DNA of 27,607 nt from CALFMR01 sp035550595 (GTDB lineage Bacteria > Acidobacteriota > Vicinamibacteria > Vicinamibacterales > SCN-69-37): the NCBI GenBank assembly GCA_035550595.1, contig DASZOV010000112.1:1-27607 (forward strand). The letters are read 5' to 3'. Both the position numbers and the translations under genes were made by a program. Below the pieces are notes generated by a model, which was given only the letters and a program-made list of their open reading frames with translations, ran no database searches and was not told the origin of the DNA. This document shows, piece by piece, positions 9,972 through 17,963 of this stretch (positions within the stretch are counted from its first letter, which is position 1; every line of letters begins with the position of its first letter).

Positions 9972-12374
9972 GTGTCGTCGCCGCGGTGGACGCCTCCCGC
10001 CCCTGTCGAGCGCGCGTTTGCCGCCGTGTTCCTGGCCGTCGCGGCCACCGCGTGGGCCGCCCTCACGCTCGCCGAGTTCGACGTCTTCTCTCGCGGACGA
10101 CTCATCGCGCTGGCCGCGCCCATCACGCTCGTAGGCCTCATCTGGATCTGGCGTGATCGGTCATCTCGCTCGGAATCCAACGGCGTTCGTCCGGCCGGCC
10201 GATGGTCCATCGCCGCGCTGATCGTCTGCCTCGTCGTAGCCGGCGCGCTGTCCGCGCATCCCGAAGAGCCGCTCATCGACGGCGGCGACGCGTCGATCTA
10301 CGTCAATATCGCGGCGGTCATCGAGCATCGCGGCGGCATCACGGTTGCCGACCCGATCGTCGCCAACCTCACCGACGCGCAACGCGCCGCGTTCTTCGAT
10401 CGCGATCCGCAGTGGCCGCACGTCTACAACCTGTTCCCCGGCGGCTTCCAGCTCGCCGAGGACGACGTCCATCTCGGGCCGAACTTTTTTCATCTCCTGC
10501 CTGCGGCCATGGCGGGTCTGTCAGCGCTCGCGCGATCGACGCACGCTGGACTGTTCGCCACGCCCATCGCTGGCATCCTGGCCGTCCTCGCGTTGTGGCT
10601 CGTCGCAGTGCGTTTGTCGTCGCCGTTTGCGGCTACGACTGCTGCTGCGCTCCTGACGGTGAGCTACGCGCACATCTGGTTCTCGCGCGTCGCCGTGTCG
10701 GAGATGTTGACCGAGTGTCTGGTCATCTCCGGCTTGTATTTCGCGGTGCGTGCCGCGCAGGAGCGATCCGGACTGTCGGGCGCGCTCGCCGGCACGGCGT
10801 TCGGATTGGCTGCGGCGACGCGGTTGGAAGTACTGGTGCTCGTGACACCGCTCGTGGCTGCGTGTCTCGTGCTCGTCGCTCTCCGCCGTCGATGGACGCG
10901 CGCGACGACGTGGTTCGCGCTCGCGTTCGTGGCGCTGACGATGCAGGCGGGCTGGCACGCGTGGTTCGTGAGTTCGGCGTACACGCGCCGCATCCTGTGG
11001 CGTCTGTTCGCGACCGACTGGTGGTTCCGCACGACGACCTGGCTCATCCCCGCCGTTGTCGTGGGCATCGCGCTCGTCGTCTATGCGGTGTGGCGGCCGA
11101 AGCCGACGATGACGGTACGACCGTGGATGCGCGTGTGCCTGTCGATCGTGCTGCTCGCCGCGATCGTCCGATCGTGGCCGCACTTCTGGTCCGGATCGTT
11201 CGCGCTGCTCGTCACGCCCGCGGGGCTCGTCCTGATGGCGTGCGGCGCCGTGTGGCTGGCGCTCGACGCGCACGAGCCCGAGGCGCAGCTCGCCGTCGCG
11301 CTCTTCGTCGCGTCGGCCATTGTCTATATCGACGCGCCGCTCGACAGCCGCTTCATGCCGCTCGCCTGGCGCCGCGTCGTGCCGATCGTGCTGCCCCTCG
11401 GCGTCTGGTTCCTCGCTCATGCGATTGACGTCGTTGGTCGTCGATCGCGGCCGTGGCGATGGCTCGCAAGTGCCGCCGCCGTTGCCATCGTCGCGGTCAC
11501 GGCGAGTCGCAGCCAGCCGGTCATCGCGATCTCCGACATGACGGGCGTCTATGAGCAGGTCGCCGCCATCGACGCGTCGTTGCCGGCACGTGCGGTCGTC
11601 GTGACCGATCCGAGCACGCCGGGGCAGCTTGGCCTCAGCCTCTACGGCGTGTTCAATCGCGACGGGCTGGCCATCCGCCACAAGCCCTCGACTGAAGCTG
11701 CATTCGCGCAGCTTGCACGGACGATCGATGCCGCGGGCCGATCGATCGTGCTCGCGATCGCGCCGCACGCCGTCGACGGCAGCGTCACGCGATACGACTT
11801 CAGCGGCTTCGACATCACGCCGATTGGGGCCGCGTCGGTCCACTGGGGCGGGATCGAACCCTCGCGCACCGCGATTCCGACCGGGCGACGGACGACGGAC
11901 GTGGCGGCCGAGCTTTATGAGATCGCGCCACGCCGAGCGCATCCGCTGCCGCTCACGATCGACATCGGCCCGCGGGACTTCGGCTGGCGACTCGGCGGTT
12001 TCTACGATGCCGAAGACGTGCGCGGCGTGGGCGCGCGGTGGACGGGCGAGACGGCGGACATCGACCTGCCGCGCATCGCCGGCGCGACGCGCGTGCGCCT
12101 GGTGCTCCGTGTCGCGGCACCGCGGCCGGCGGGCCGGCCACCGGCGGCGACGACCGTGTCCATCGACGGACGTGTCGTCGGCCTCGCGGCCAATCTGTCG
12201 CCGGATTTCCGCGACGTGGCGCTGGCCCTGGACCCGGCCGCCGTCCGGCGAATCCAGGCCGGGCCGACGAAGCTGACGCTGCGGACTCCGCCGTTCGTGC
12301 CGGCCGAGACCGGCGGCACCGACACCCGGCGGCTGGGGGTCATGGTCGACTGGGTGCGTCTGGAAGTGCAGTAA
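9972..12374 (+). CDS. GT-C-fold membrane glycosyltransferase-like protein with C-terminal soluble domain
   Basis: The 800-residue protein starts with GTG at 9972. Residues 1-500 contain about twelve hydrophobic helices. The acidic motif DGGDASIYVNIA (103-114) lies in an early extracytoplasmic loop, where GT-C enzymes such as PMT/ArnT-like proteins hold their catalytic Asp. Residues from about 520 to 800 are soluble and probably extracytoplasmic. The last ~150 of these (IDIGPRDFGWRLGGFYDAE onward, ending in repeated beta-strand-like segments) look like a beta-sandwich that could bind sugar. It probably transfers a sugar from a polyprenyl-phosphate donor. The family 2 transferase and FAD enzyme downstream suggest a surface-glycan module. 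Donor and acceptor cannot be read from the sequence. Confidence 0.72.
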   Translation: MSSPRWTPPAPVERAFAAVFLAVAATAWAALTLAEFDVFSRGRLIALAAPITLVGLIWIWRDRSSRSESNGVRPAGRWSIAALIVCLVVAGALSAHPEEPLIDGGDASIYVNIAAVIEHRGGITVADPIVANLTDAQRAAFFDRDPQWPHVYNLFPGGFQLAEDDVHLGPNFFHLLPAAMAGLSALARSTHAGLFATPIAGILAVLALWLVAVRLSSPFAATTAAALLTVSYAHIWFSRVAVSEMLTECLVISGLYFAVRAAQERSGLSGALAGTAFGLAAATRLEVLVLVTPLVAACLVLVALRRRWTRATTWFALAFVALTMQAGWHAWFVSSAYTRRILWRLFATDWWFRTTTWLIPAVVVGIALVVYAVWRPKPTMTVRPWMRVCLSIVLLAAIVRSWPHFWSGSFALLVTPAGLVLMACGAVWLALDAHEPEAQLAVALFVASAIVYIDAPLDSRFMPLAWRRVVPIVLPLGVWFLAHAIDVVGRRSRPWRWLASAAAVAIVAVTASRSQPVIAISDMTGVYEQVAAIDASLPARAVVVTDPSTPGQLGLSLYGVFNRDGLAIRHKPSTEAAFAQLARTIDAAGRSIVLAIAPHAVDGSVTRYDFSGFDITPIGAASVHWGGIEPSRTAIPTGRRTTDVAAELYEIAPRRAHPLPLTIDIGPRDFGWRLGGFYDAEDVRGVGARWTGETADIDLPRIAGATRVRLVLRVAAPRPAGRPPAATTVSIDGRVVGLAANLSPDFRDVALALDPAAVRRIQAGPTKLTLRTPPFVPAETGGTDTRRLGVMVDWVRLEVQ

Positions 12375-12377
12375 GAT
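12372..12377 (+). promoter_or_regulatory. weak candidate -10 box before the family 2 glycosyltransferase
   Basis: TAAGAT overlaps the TAA stop of the preceding GT-C gene and lies 14 bases before ATG 12392. It could give a very short leader, but the genes may equally be cotranscribed. There is no recognisable -35. Confidence 0.25.
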
Positions 12378-12391
12378 AGGCGTTCGTTCGC

Positions 12392-13423
12392 ATGACCTCC
12401 TCCCGGGTCTCGGTCATAGTCCCCGTCTACAATGGCGGGGCGTCATTCGACGCCTGTCTCTCCGCTCTGGCGGCACTCGATCCCGCGCCGCTCGACGTCA
12501 TCATCGTCGACGACTGTTCGACCGACGGCTCGTACGAGCGTGCGGTCGACCGCGGCTTTCACGTGCGTCGCACGGTGCAGCGCGCCGGGCCGGCCGCGGC
12601 ACGCAATCTCGGCGCCGAGGATGCGCACGGCGACATCCTGCTGTTCGTCGATGCCGACGTCGTCGTGCCGCCCAACGTCGCCGGCCGTGTCGCCGAGCTC
12701 TTCGACGCCGAACCCGAGACGGCGGCAGTCATCGGCTGCTACGACGAGTCCGCGCCCGACCGCGGCTTCTTCACGCAGTACAAGAATCTCTATCAGCGCT
12801 ACGTCCATCAGCGCGCACGGCGCGACGCGTTCACCTTCTGGGGCGCGTGTGGCGCCATTCGCCGGACGGTCTTCGCGGAGCTGGGTGGATTCGATCCTGA
12901 TTACAGCCGTGCGAGCATCGAGGACATCGAGCTGGGCTATCGGCTGCGCGACGCCGGCTATCACCTGCGGCTCGACCGGACGATCGAGATCACGCACCTC
13001 AAACGCTGGACGCTGACCTCGCTCCTGCGATCCGACATCTTCTATCGCGCCGTGCCGTGGACGTCGCTGATCCTGCGGTCGAAGCGGATGGAGCGCGACC
13101 TCAATCTCGGCTGGTCGCACCGGCTCGCGGTCGTCGCGTCGTTTCTCGCCGTGCTGTCTCTCGCCGCGGCGATCCGGCGCCCCGATCTGCTCGTCGTCAC
13201 CGCGGTGTGCGTCTCGCTGCTCGTCGTCCTCGATGCGCGGCTCGGCGCGTACTTCGCGGCGCGCCGCGGCGTGTGGTTCGCGCTGCGCGCCATCGCCTGG
13301 CAATGGGTCCACTACCTGTACTCCGGGCTGGCCTTCGGCGCGGGTCTCGTGCTCTACGCCGTGCAGCGCCGCGCTGCACGCGTCCGAGTGGCGCGCTCGA
13401 ATGCATCCGCCGAATCCGTCTGA
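12392..13423 (+). CDS. family 2 glycosyltransferase, membrane-anchored
   Basis: The 343-residue protein has a GT-A fold. It contains VSVIVPVYNGG (6-16), the nucleotide-binding VDDCSTDGS (39-47), the metal-binding DAD (87-89), the acceptor-side GGFDPDY (165-171) and the catalytic ED pair (177-178). HLKRW (202-206) takes the place of the processive QxxRW-like motif. Two or three hydrophobic segments after residue 235 anchor it in the inner membrane. It should transfer a sugar from a nucleotide donor to a lipid or glycan acceptor on the cytoplasmic side. It starts 17 nt after the GT-C gene, and its last 23 nt overlap the start of the FAD oxidoreductase, so the three are probably one transcript. 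Confidence 0.9.
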   Translation: MTSSRVSVIVPVYNGGASFDACLSALAALDPAPLDVIIVDDCSTDGSYERAVDRGFHVRRTVQRAGPAAARNLGAEDAHGDILLFVDADVVVPPNVAGRVAELFDAEPETAAVIGCYDESAPDRGFFTQYKNLYQRYVHQRARRDAFTFWGACGAIRRTVFAELGGFDPDYSRASIEDIELGYRLRDAGYHLRLDRTIEITHLKRWTLTSLLRSDIFYRAVPWTSLILRSKRMERDLNLGWSHRLAVVASFLAVLSLAAAIRRPDLLVVTAVCVSLLVVLDARLGAYFAARRGVWFALRAIAWQWVHYLYSGLAFGAGLVLYAVQRRAARVRVARSNASAESV

Positions 13424-14828
13424 TCCGGTCGTCGTCGCCGGCGCGGGCCCTGCCGGGCTGGCTGCCGCGCACACGCTGCTCCGCCTCGGCCGGAGATCGA
13501 CGGTCATCGAACGGCAGTCCGCGGTCGGCGGTCTCTCGCGGACCGAGCAATATCGCGGCTATCGCTTCGACATCGGCGGGCATCGATTCCTCACGCAGGT
13601 GCCCGAAGTCGAGGCGCTGTGGCACGAGGTCATGGGACGCGACCTCTTGCGCGTCCGCCGCCTGTCGCGCATCCACTACGACGGCCGGTTCTTCGACTAT
13701 CCGCTCAGCCCGTCGAACCTCGCGCGCAACATCGGTCCGATCGAAGGACTGCGCATCGCGGGTAGTTACGCGCGGGCGCGGGTGACGCGCACCGGCCGCG
13801 AGGAGACGTTCGAAGACTGGGTGACGAGCCGTTTCGGCGCGCGGCTGTACCGGACGTTCTTCAAGACGTACACGGAGAAAGTGTGGGGCGTGCCGTGTAC
13901 GGAGATCCGCGCAGACTGGGCGGCGCAACGCATCCGGAATCTCTCGCTCTGGACGGCCGTGCGCGGCATGGTGACCGGCGCGCGCGATGTGAAGTCGCTC
14001 GCCGGCGAGTTCCTCTATCCGCGGCTCGGGCCGGGACAGATGTGGGAACGATTCGCGTCGATTATTCGCGACGGCGGGTCGGACGTGCAGCTCGGCGCGG
14101 AGATCACGCGCGTCCACGTGCCGAACGGACGGGTGGCGGCCGTCACCGTGCGCCGTGACGGCGTCGAGCGAGAACTGCCGGCGCCGGCGCTCATCACGAG
14201 CATTCCGCTCTCGCGGCTCGTGGCCGTCATCGACGCGCCCGTGCCGCCCGCGGTCTCGCGCGCTGCGGCGAGCCTCGCGTACCGCGACTTCATCGTCGTC
14301 AATCTCATCGTGCGGCAGGCCGAGCTGTTTCCCGACAACTGGATCTACGTCCACACGCCGGACGTCTCGGTCGGGCGCATCCAGAACTACAAGAACTGGA
14401 GTGCCGATCTGGTGCCCGACCCGTCGCGCACCTGTCTCGGCATGGAATATTTCTGCACGGTCGGCGACGCGCTCTGGCAGCGATCGGACGCTGAGCTCCT
14501 GGAACAGGCGCGTCGTGAGATCGGCGTGCTCGGTCTGGCGCGGTCCGAGGACGTCGAAGATGGCTGCGTCATCCGCGAGCGCCGCGCCTATCCGGTGTAC
14601 GACGCCGACTACCAGGCCCACGTCACGACCATCCGTCGTTGGCTCAACGGCATCGGCGGTCTCTATACGGTCGGCCGCAACGGCATGCACCGCTACAACA
14701 ACCAGGACCACGCGATGCTCACCGGCATGCTCGCCGCCGAAAACGTCTGCGGCGCAGCGCACGACCTGTGGCAGGTCAACACCGAGCGGTCTTATTACGA
14801 AGAGCAGCGAGTGAGATCGGCAGGATAG
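13401..14828 (+). CDS. FAD-dependent oxidoreductase, UDP-galactopyranose mutase/amine-oxidase-like
   Basis: The 475-residue protein begins with a Rossmann FAD motif GAGPAG (14-19), followed by VIERQSAVGGLSRT (35-48) and RFDIGGHRF (55-63). It ends with the flavin-closing segment GRNGMHRYNNQDHAMLTGMLAA. This architecture is shared by UDP-galactopyranose mutases, protoporphyrinogen oxidases and phytoene desaturases. The DIGGHRFLT wording and central YTEKVWG segment are those of a UGM-like subgroup often found with surface-glycan glycosyltransferases. The true reaction is uncertain. The frame is open upstream to 13233. ATG 13401 is chosen because it gives the natural N-terminus immediately before the Rossmann strand. 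It overlaps the glycosyltransferase by 23 nt, which suggests coupled translation. Repeat copy 2 begins 16 nt after the stop. Confidence 0.85.
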   Translation: MHPPNPSDPVVVAGAGPAGLAAAHTLLRLGRRSTVIERQSAVGGLSRTEQYRGYRFDIGGHRFLTQVPEVEALWHEVMGRDLLRVRRLSRIHYDGRFFDYPLSPSNLARNIGPIEGLRIAGSYARARVTRTGREETFEDWVTSRFGARLYRTFFKTYTEKVWGVPCTEIRADWAAQRIRNLSLWTAVRGMVTGARDVKSLAGEFLYPRLGPGQMWERFASIIRDGGSDVQLGAEITRVHVPNGRVAAVTVRRDGVERELPAPALITSIPLSRLVAVIDAPVPPAVSRAAASLAYRDFIVVNLIVRQAELFPDNWIYVHTPDVSVGRIQNYKNWSADLVPDPSRTCLGMEYFCTVGDALWQRSDAELLEQARREIGVLGLARSEDVEDGCVIRERRAYPVYDADYQAHVTTIRRWLNGIGGLYTVGRNGMHRYNNQDHAMLTGMLAAENVCGAAHDLWQVNTERSYYEEQRVRSAG

Positions 14829-14844
14829 GGCGTCAACTTTTTTT

Positions 14845-14923
14845 GCAGTGCGCTGGGGCCCCACCCCCAGCGCTACGGCGCTTCGCCGCCCTCGCTACGC
14901 TCGGGGGCTCGCGGTGTCATCTT
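14845..14923 (-). repeat. dispersed ~80-bp element, copy 2 (inverted relative to copy 1)
   Basis: The reverse complement matches 3162-3241 with one substitution and one indel. It sits between two convergent genes. Its minus-strand reading supplies the last eight residues (DDTASPRA) and the TAG stop of the methyltransferase at 14895. The single substitution falls inside the hairpin stem and changes a G-U pair to a G-C pair, which keeps the structure. Confidence 0.92.
14850..14873. other. conserved hairpin in repeat copy 2
   Basis: GCGCTGGGG at 14850-14858 pairs perfectly with CCCCAGCGC at 14865-14873 across a six-base loop. A second inverted repeat, CGGCG-CTT-CGCCG, follows at 14876-14888. 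Seven T (14838-14844) lie on the side after the FAD gene, before the hairpin rather than after it, so for that gene it is not a textbook intrinsic terminator. Read on the minus strand the hairpins are followed, after five bases (GCACTGC at 14843-14849 includes the gap), by a run of A rather than T. A bidirectional transcript-end role between convergent genes is possible but unproven. Confidence 0.6.
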
Positions 14924-15734
14924 TTTCACTTAGGACAGCCACGAAATAGCCCGTGCGGAAGCGCGTGGGCCAGCGTTCGGCGTGTTCGAAGTGCGCCAGT
15001 GCGCGGAGCAGGCGTGGCGGCCATTGTGGGCCGGCTGCGTCGGCCAACCGGGCGACGGGGACCGCGAGTACGCGTGGGCAGTGCAGGATCGCCGTCACCT
15101 CGATGACGCGAAACCCGATGCGCTCCAGGACGGCCGTGGCCATCGTCGGACCAAGTGTCGTCCCGACGAAGTACGGCACCAGGCCGAGGCGAGCGAGCCA
15201 GGTGAAGGGCAGCGCATTGCGCAGCGCGATGGCCGGATTCGCCGCATTGTCGAGTGTCAAGATGAATCGGCCGCCCGGGGCGAGCACACGGTGGAGTTCT
15301 TCGAGCGCCGCTGTGATGTCGCCGGCGTGCGTGAAGTGATCCAGCGTCGAATTCGAGACCACGGCGTCGAACGACCCGTCGGCGAATGGCAGCGAGCGGA
15401 CATCGGTCGTCGCGCCGCGCACGGACGGATACCGCATTCGCGCGAGGGCGACTGTTTCTCGGGAGGTATCGATGGCGTAGATGCCGCGCGCGCGGTCCGC
15501 TAGTGCGGGGACGATGCCGACAGCGGCAGCCTCGTCGAAGAGATCGGTCTTGAGCAGCCGTTCCACGCCACCTGCCGACAGCCAGCGGCGGCAGAGCGCC
15601 GAGTTCACCGCATCGGAGTGCGCGCGCCATGTGCGATCGCGGCCGTGCTGCCACGCACGCGCGACGTCGTTCCAGTACTCGGCGCTCGTCGTGTCGGCGC
15701 CGCGCGGAGTCGACGATGTCATCGTCTCAGACAT
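14895..15734 (-). CDS. class I SAM-dependent methyltransferase with atypical motif I
   Basis: The 279-residue protein has the Methyltransf_11 layout. It shows an acidic residue after strand 2 (YAIDTSRET, Asp90), the TTDVRSLPFADGSFDAVVSNSTLDHF core (109-134), and LHRVLAPGGRFILTLDN (motif of strand 5). Where most relatives have a DxGCGxG SAM loop it reads LLKTDLFDEAAAVG (60-73). The loop may still bind SAM, but the glycine signature is missing. The substrate is unknown; as the last gene after a flippase, a glycan or lipid-linked acceptor is plausible. ATG 15734 overlaps the flippase end by 8 nt (a second ATG lies at 15722). The open frame continues upstream to 15830 inside the flippase. The final eight residues and the stop come from repeat copy 2. 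Confidence 0.82.
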   Translation of the reverse strand: MSETMTSSTPRGADTTSAEYWNDVARAWQHGRDRTWRAHSDAVNSALCRRWLSAGGVERLLKTDLFDEAAAVGIVPALADRARGIYAIDTSRETVALARMRYPSVRGATTDVRSLPFADGSFDAVVSNSTLDHFTHAGDITAALEELHRVLAPGGRFILTLDNAANPAIALRNALPFTWLARLGLVPYFVGTTLGPTMATAVLERIGFRVIEVTAILHCPRVLAVPVARLADAAGPQWPPRLLRALAHFEHAERWPTRFRTGYFVAVLSEKDDTASPRA

Positions 15735-17226
15735 CGCCTTCGATCGTGTGCCGGCTGCTGCGGACCGCACGTGCGAACGAGGACAACTCGGCGCCCGAAC
15801 ATTCGCCGAGCGCCAGATACAGCGCTGCAACCCCCGCGCTGAGGATGCAGACTTTCAGAAACCACCAGGCCCCAGGCGTCGGCCATGACGCAGCGGCGAG
15901 ATAGGCAGGCACTGCGATGACGATACCGCGCAGGCACGTCGCGATGGGAGGCGCGACGCGCCAGGTTGCGCGCGTGGCGGCGAGCGCGACGATGGCGCCG
16001 ACGGCCGCGGCGGCGCCTGTGACGACGGCCGCGCCCATCGCGCCGAAGCGCGGCACAGTCACGAGATAGCCCGCAATGGCGACTGGCAGCACCGGCCAGG
16101 CGCAGCGCGCGGCTACGCGGGCATGTCCCGCCGCGGTCAGCACCGCGCTCGAGACCGTCGTGGCCGCAATGGCAATCGCCGCGACGAGGAACGGAGTCGC
16201 CAGACGGGCGGCGGGATCGAACGCGTGGCCGTACACGATTCGCACGATCTCGCCGGCTGATCCGGCCGCGATCGCGGCGAACGGCACGGCGGCCGCGACG
16301 CCACGCAGCGCATCGCGCGCGAGCCGGCGCGCGGCTTCCTCGTGGCCTGCGCCGATTGCCTGACTCATCGACGCCAGGAGCAGCGGCGAGAACGAAATCG
16401 CCAGCAGGCCAGGCGCGATCGCGAAATTCTGGGCCGCCGCGTACCAGCCGATGTCGGCCGTCGATCCGCCGAGCGCCTTGAGCGCGACGAGCCCGAGCTT
16501 GTCGAGCAGACGCAGGCTCATGGCGAAGACGAACGTCGGAACGGCGACGTGCCAGAAACCATCCGGCGCGCGCAGTGACCAGCGGCGCGCGTCGCCGTTC
16601 TCGTGGAGCCGGCCGACGTACGCCCGTGCGACGACCAGGCCGATCGCCGCGCCGATCACGTTGCCCGCGGCGGCGCCGTCGATCGAGAACCCGAGGCTCA
16701 CGATGATGACCACGGCTGCGAGCCGCGCGATCCAGCGGACGGCGCCTGCCACGGCGCGATCGTGAAACCGACCGCGCGCGACGAGGATCGATCGGCAGCC
16801 GGTCGAGGTCGCGACGAACGGAATTTCGAGCGCGAGCCAGGCGAGGCACGATCGCAGCCGCGGCTCGTGAAGCACGCTCGAGAGCGGTCCGGCGGCCAGC
16901 CACAGCGGCGCCGCCGCGGCGATGCCTGCCAGCAGGTGCCAACGCAGCGCCACGCTGGCGATCGAACGCCATGCGTCGGTTTCGCCGACGATCTTGATCG
17001 TCGCGCGCGTGAGGAGCGCGCCGATCACCCATTCGGCCGCGGCCACCATCGACAACGCGAGCGCGAAGACGCCGTACCCGGCCGCGCCGAACGATCGCGC
17101 GAGGAGCGCGGCAATGGCGATGCCGACCGGCAGCGCGAGGCTCTCCGAGGCGAGCACCTGAATCGTGCCGCCGACCAGCCGGGCCCCGAGCACGGACGGC
17201 GTGTGTCGATCGGACGCCGACGTCAC
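15727..17226 (-). CDS. polysaccharide flippase (Wzx/MATE-like, MVF superfamily)
   Basis: The 499-residue protein has about twelve to fourteen hydrophobic helices, beginning with LGARLVGGTIQVLASESLALPVG and continuing to the C-terminus. The FGAAGYGVFALALS segment near residue 47 is the typical 'G..YG.......' stretch of O-antigen/teichoic-acid flippases. Such proteins flip polyprenyl-linked oligosaccharide units to the periplasmic face of the inner membrane. A GTG at 17226 overlaps the stop of permease B (GTGA), which sets the start. The open frame runs further upstream through the permease but there it is a shadow. Its position between ABC importer genes and a methyltransferase is unusual. It is the only flippase in the window and could serve the glycosyltransferases at 9972-13423. 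Confidence 0.85.
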   Translation of the reverse strand: MTSASDRHTPSVLGARLVGGTIQVLASESLALPVGIAIAALLARSFGAAGYGVFALALSMVAAAEWVIGALLTRATIKIVGETDAWRSIASVALRWHLLAGIAAAAPLWLAAGPLSSVLHEPRLRSCLAWLALEIPFVATSTGCRSILVARGRFHDRAVAGAVRWIARLAAVVIIVSLGFSIDGAAAGNVIGAAIGLVVARAYVGRLHENGDARRWSLRAPDGFWHVAVPTFVFAMSLRLLDKLGLVALKALGGSTADIGWYAAAQNFAIAPGLLAISFSPLLLASMSQAIGAGHEEAARRLARDALRGVAAAVPFAAIAAGSAGEIVRIVYGHAFDPAARLATPFLVAAIAIAATTVSSAVLTAAGHARVAARCAWPVLPVAIAGYLVTVPRFGAMGAAVVTGAAAAVGAIVALAATRATWRVAPPIATCLRGIVIAVPAYLAAASWPTPGAWWFLKVCILSAGVAALYLALGECSGAELSSFARAVRSSRHTIEGDV

Positions 17227-17963
17227 GCCGCCTCCAGCGATGCCGCGCGCCGCTCGATCGTGCCGAGCGCGGCCGTGGCCAGACGCGTCATCACGACGAT
17301 GACGAGGAGCAGCGCGAGGACGCGCGCCGGCTGGAACCGGCCGCCGTAGAGACGGATGAGCGCGCCGATGCCGTTCGATGCGATGAGCATCTCGCCCGTG
17401 ACGAGGCCCTTGACGGCCAGCGCGAGGCCGACCCGAAGTCCGGCCACGACGGTCGGCCGCGCACCTGGCCAGATGATGCGGCGCAAGACCTGCGCGCGCG
17501 TCGCGCCGAATGCTCGCGCCATCTCGATGAGCGGCGCGCTGGCGCCGCGAACGCCCGCGCGCGCGTAAGCCGCGATCGCGAAGACGGCGTAGAGGAACAC
17601 CGTGGCCGCCTCGGTCGCCCGCGACGCACCGCCGATGGTGATGAGGACCGGCACGTAGACGAGCATCGGCGAGGCCAGTCCCGCGTCGAGATACGGACCG
17701 AGCACGTCGTCCGTGCGGGAAGAGATACCCATGGCCGCGCCCACCGCCGCGCCAATACCGGCCGCCGCGCCGAACCCGATGGTGAGCGCGGCCAGGCTGG
17801 CCGCGACGTTGGTGAAGACCTGTCCGTCGCGCACCAGCGCGCCGAGCGCGACGAGAACCGCCGAACAGGGTGGGAAGACCGGGCTCGCGACGAGCCGCGC
17901 GGCTGCTTCCCACGCCAGGGCCGTCACGACGATCGACGCGGCGCCCGCGGCCCGCGGCGTCAT
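17223..17963 (-). CDS. NitT/TauT-type ABC permease B
   Basis: The 246-residue membrane protein has about six helices and the ATPase-coupling EAA loop EMARAFGATRAQVLRRIIWPGARP. This is typical of SsuC/TauC/ThiX-type permeases that import sulfonates, nitrate, thiamine precursors or similar small molecules. Its ATG (17963) overlaps the ATPase stop by 4 nt, and its own stop overlaps the flippase GTG by 4 nt. It is related to permease A, especially in the coupling loop, but clearly diverged. The two may form a heterodimeric channel around the single ATPase lying between them. Confidence 0.9.
   Translation of the reverse strand: MTPRAAGAASIVVTALAWEAAARLVASPVFPPCSAVLVALGALVRDGQVFTNVAASLAALTIGFGAAAGIGAAVGAAMGISSRTDDVLGPYLDAGLASPMLVYVPVLITIGGASRATEAATVFLYAVFAIAAYARAGVRGASAPLIEMARAFGATRAQVLRRIIWPGARPTVVAGLRVGLALAVKGLVTGEMLIASNGIGALIRLYGGRFQPARVLALLLVIVVMTRLATAALGTIERRAASLEAA

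Noticed and set aside
14829..14894. Intrinsic terminator for the FAD gene
   Set aside because: A strong hairpin exists, but the T-run (14838-14844) precedes it rather than following it, so the standard arrangement is absent.
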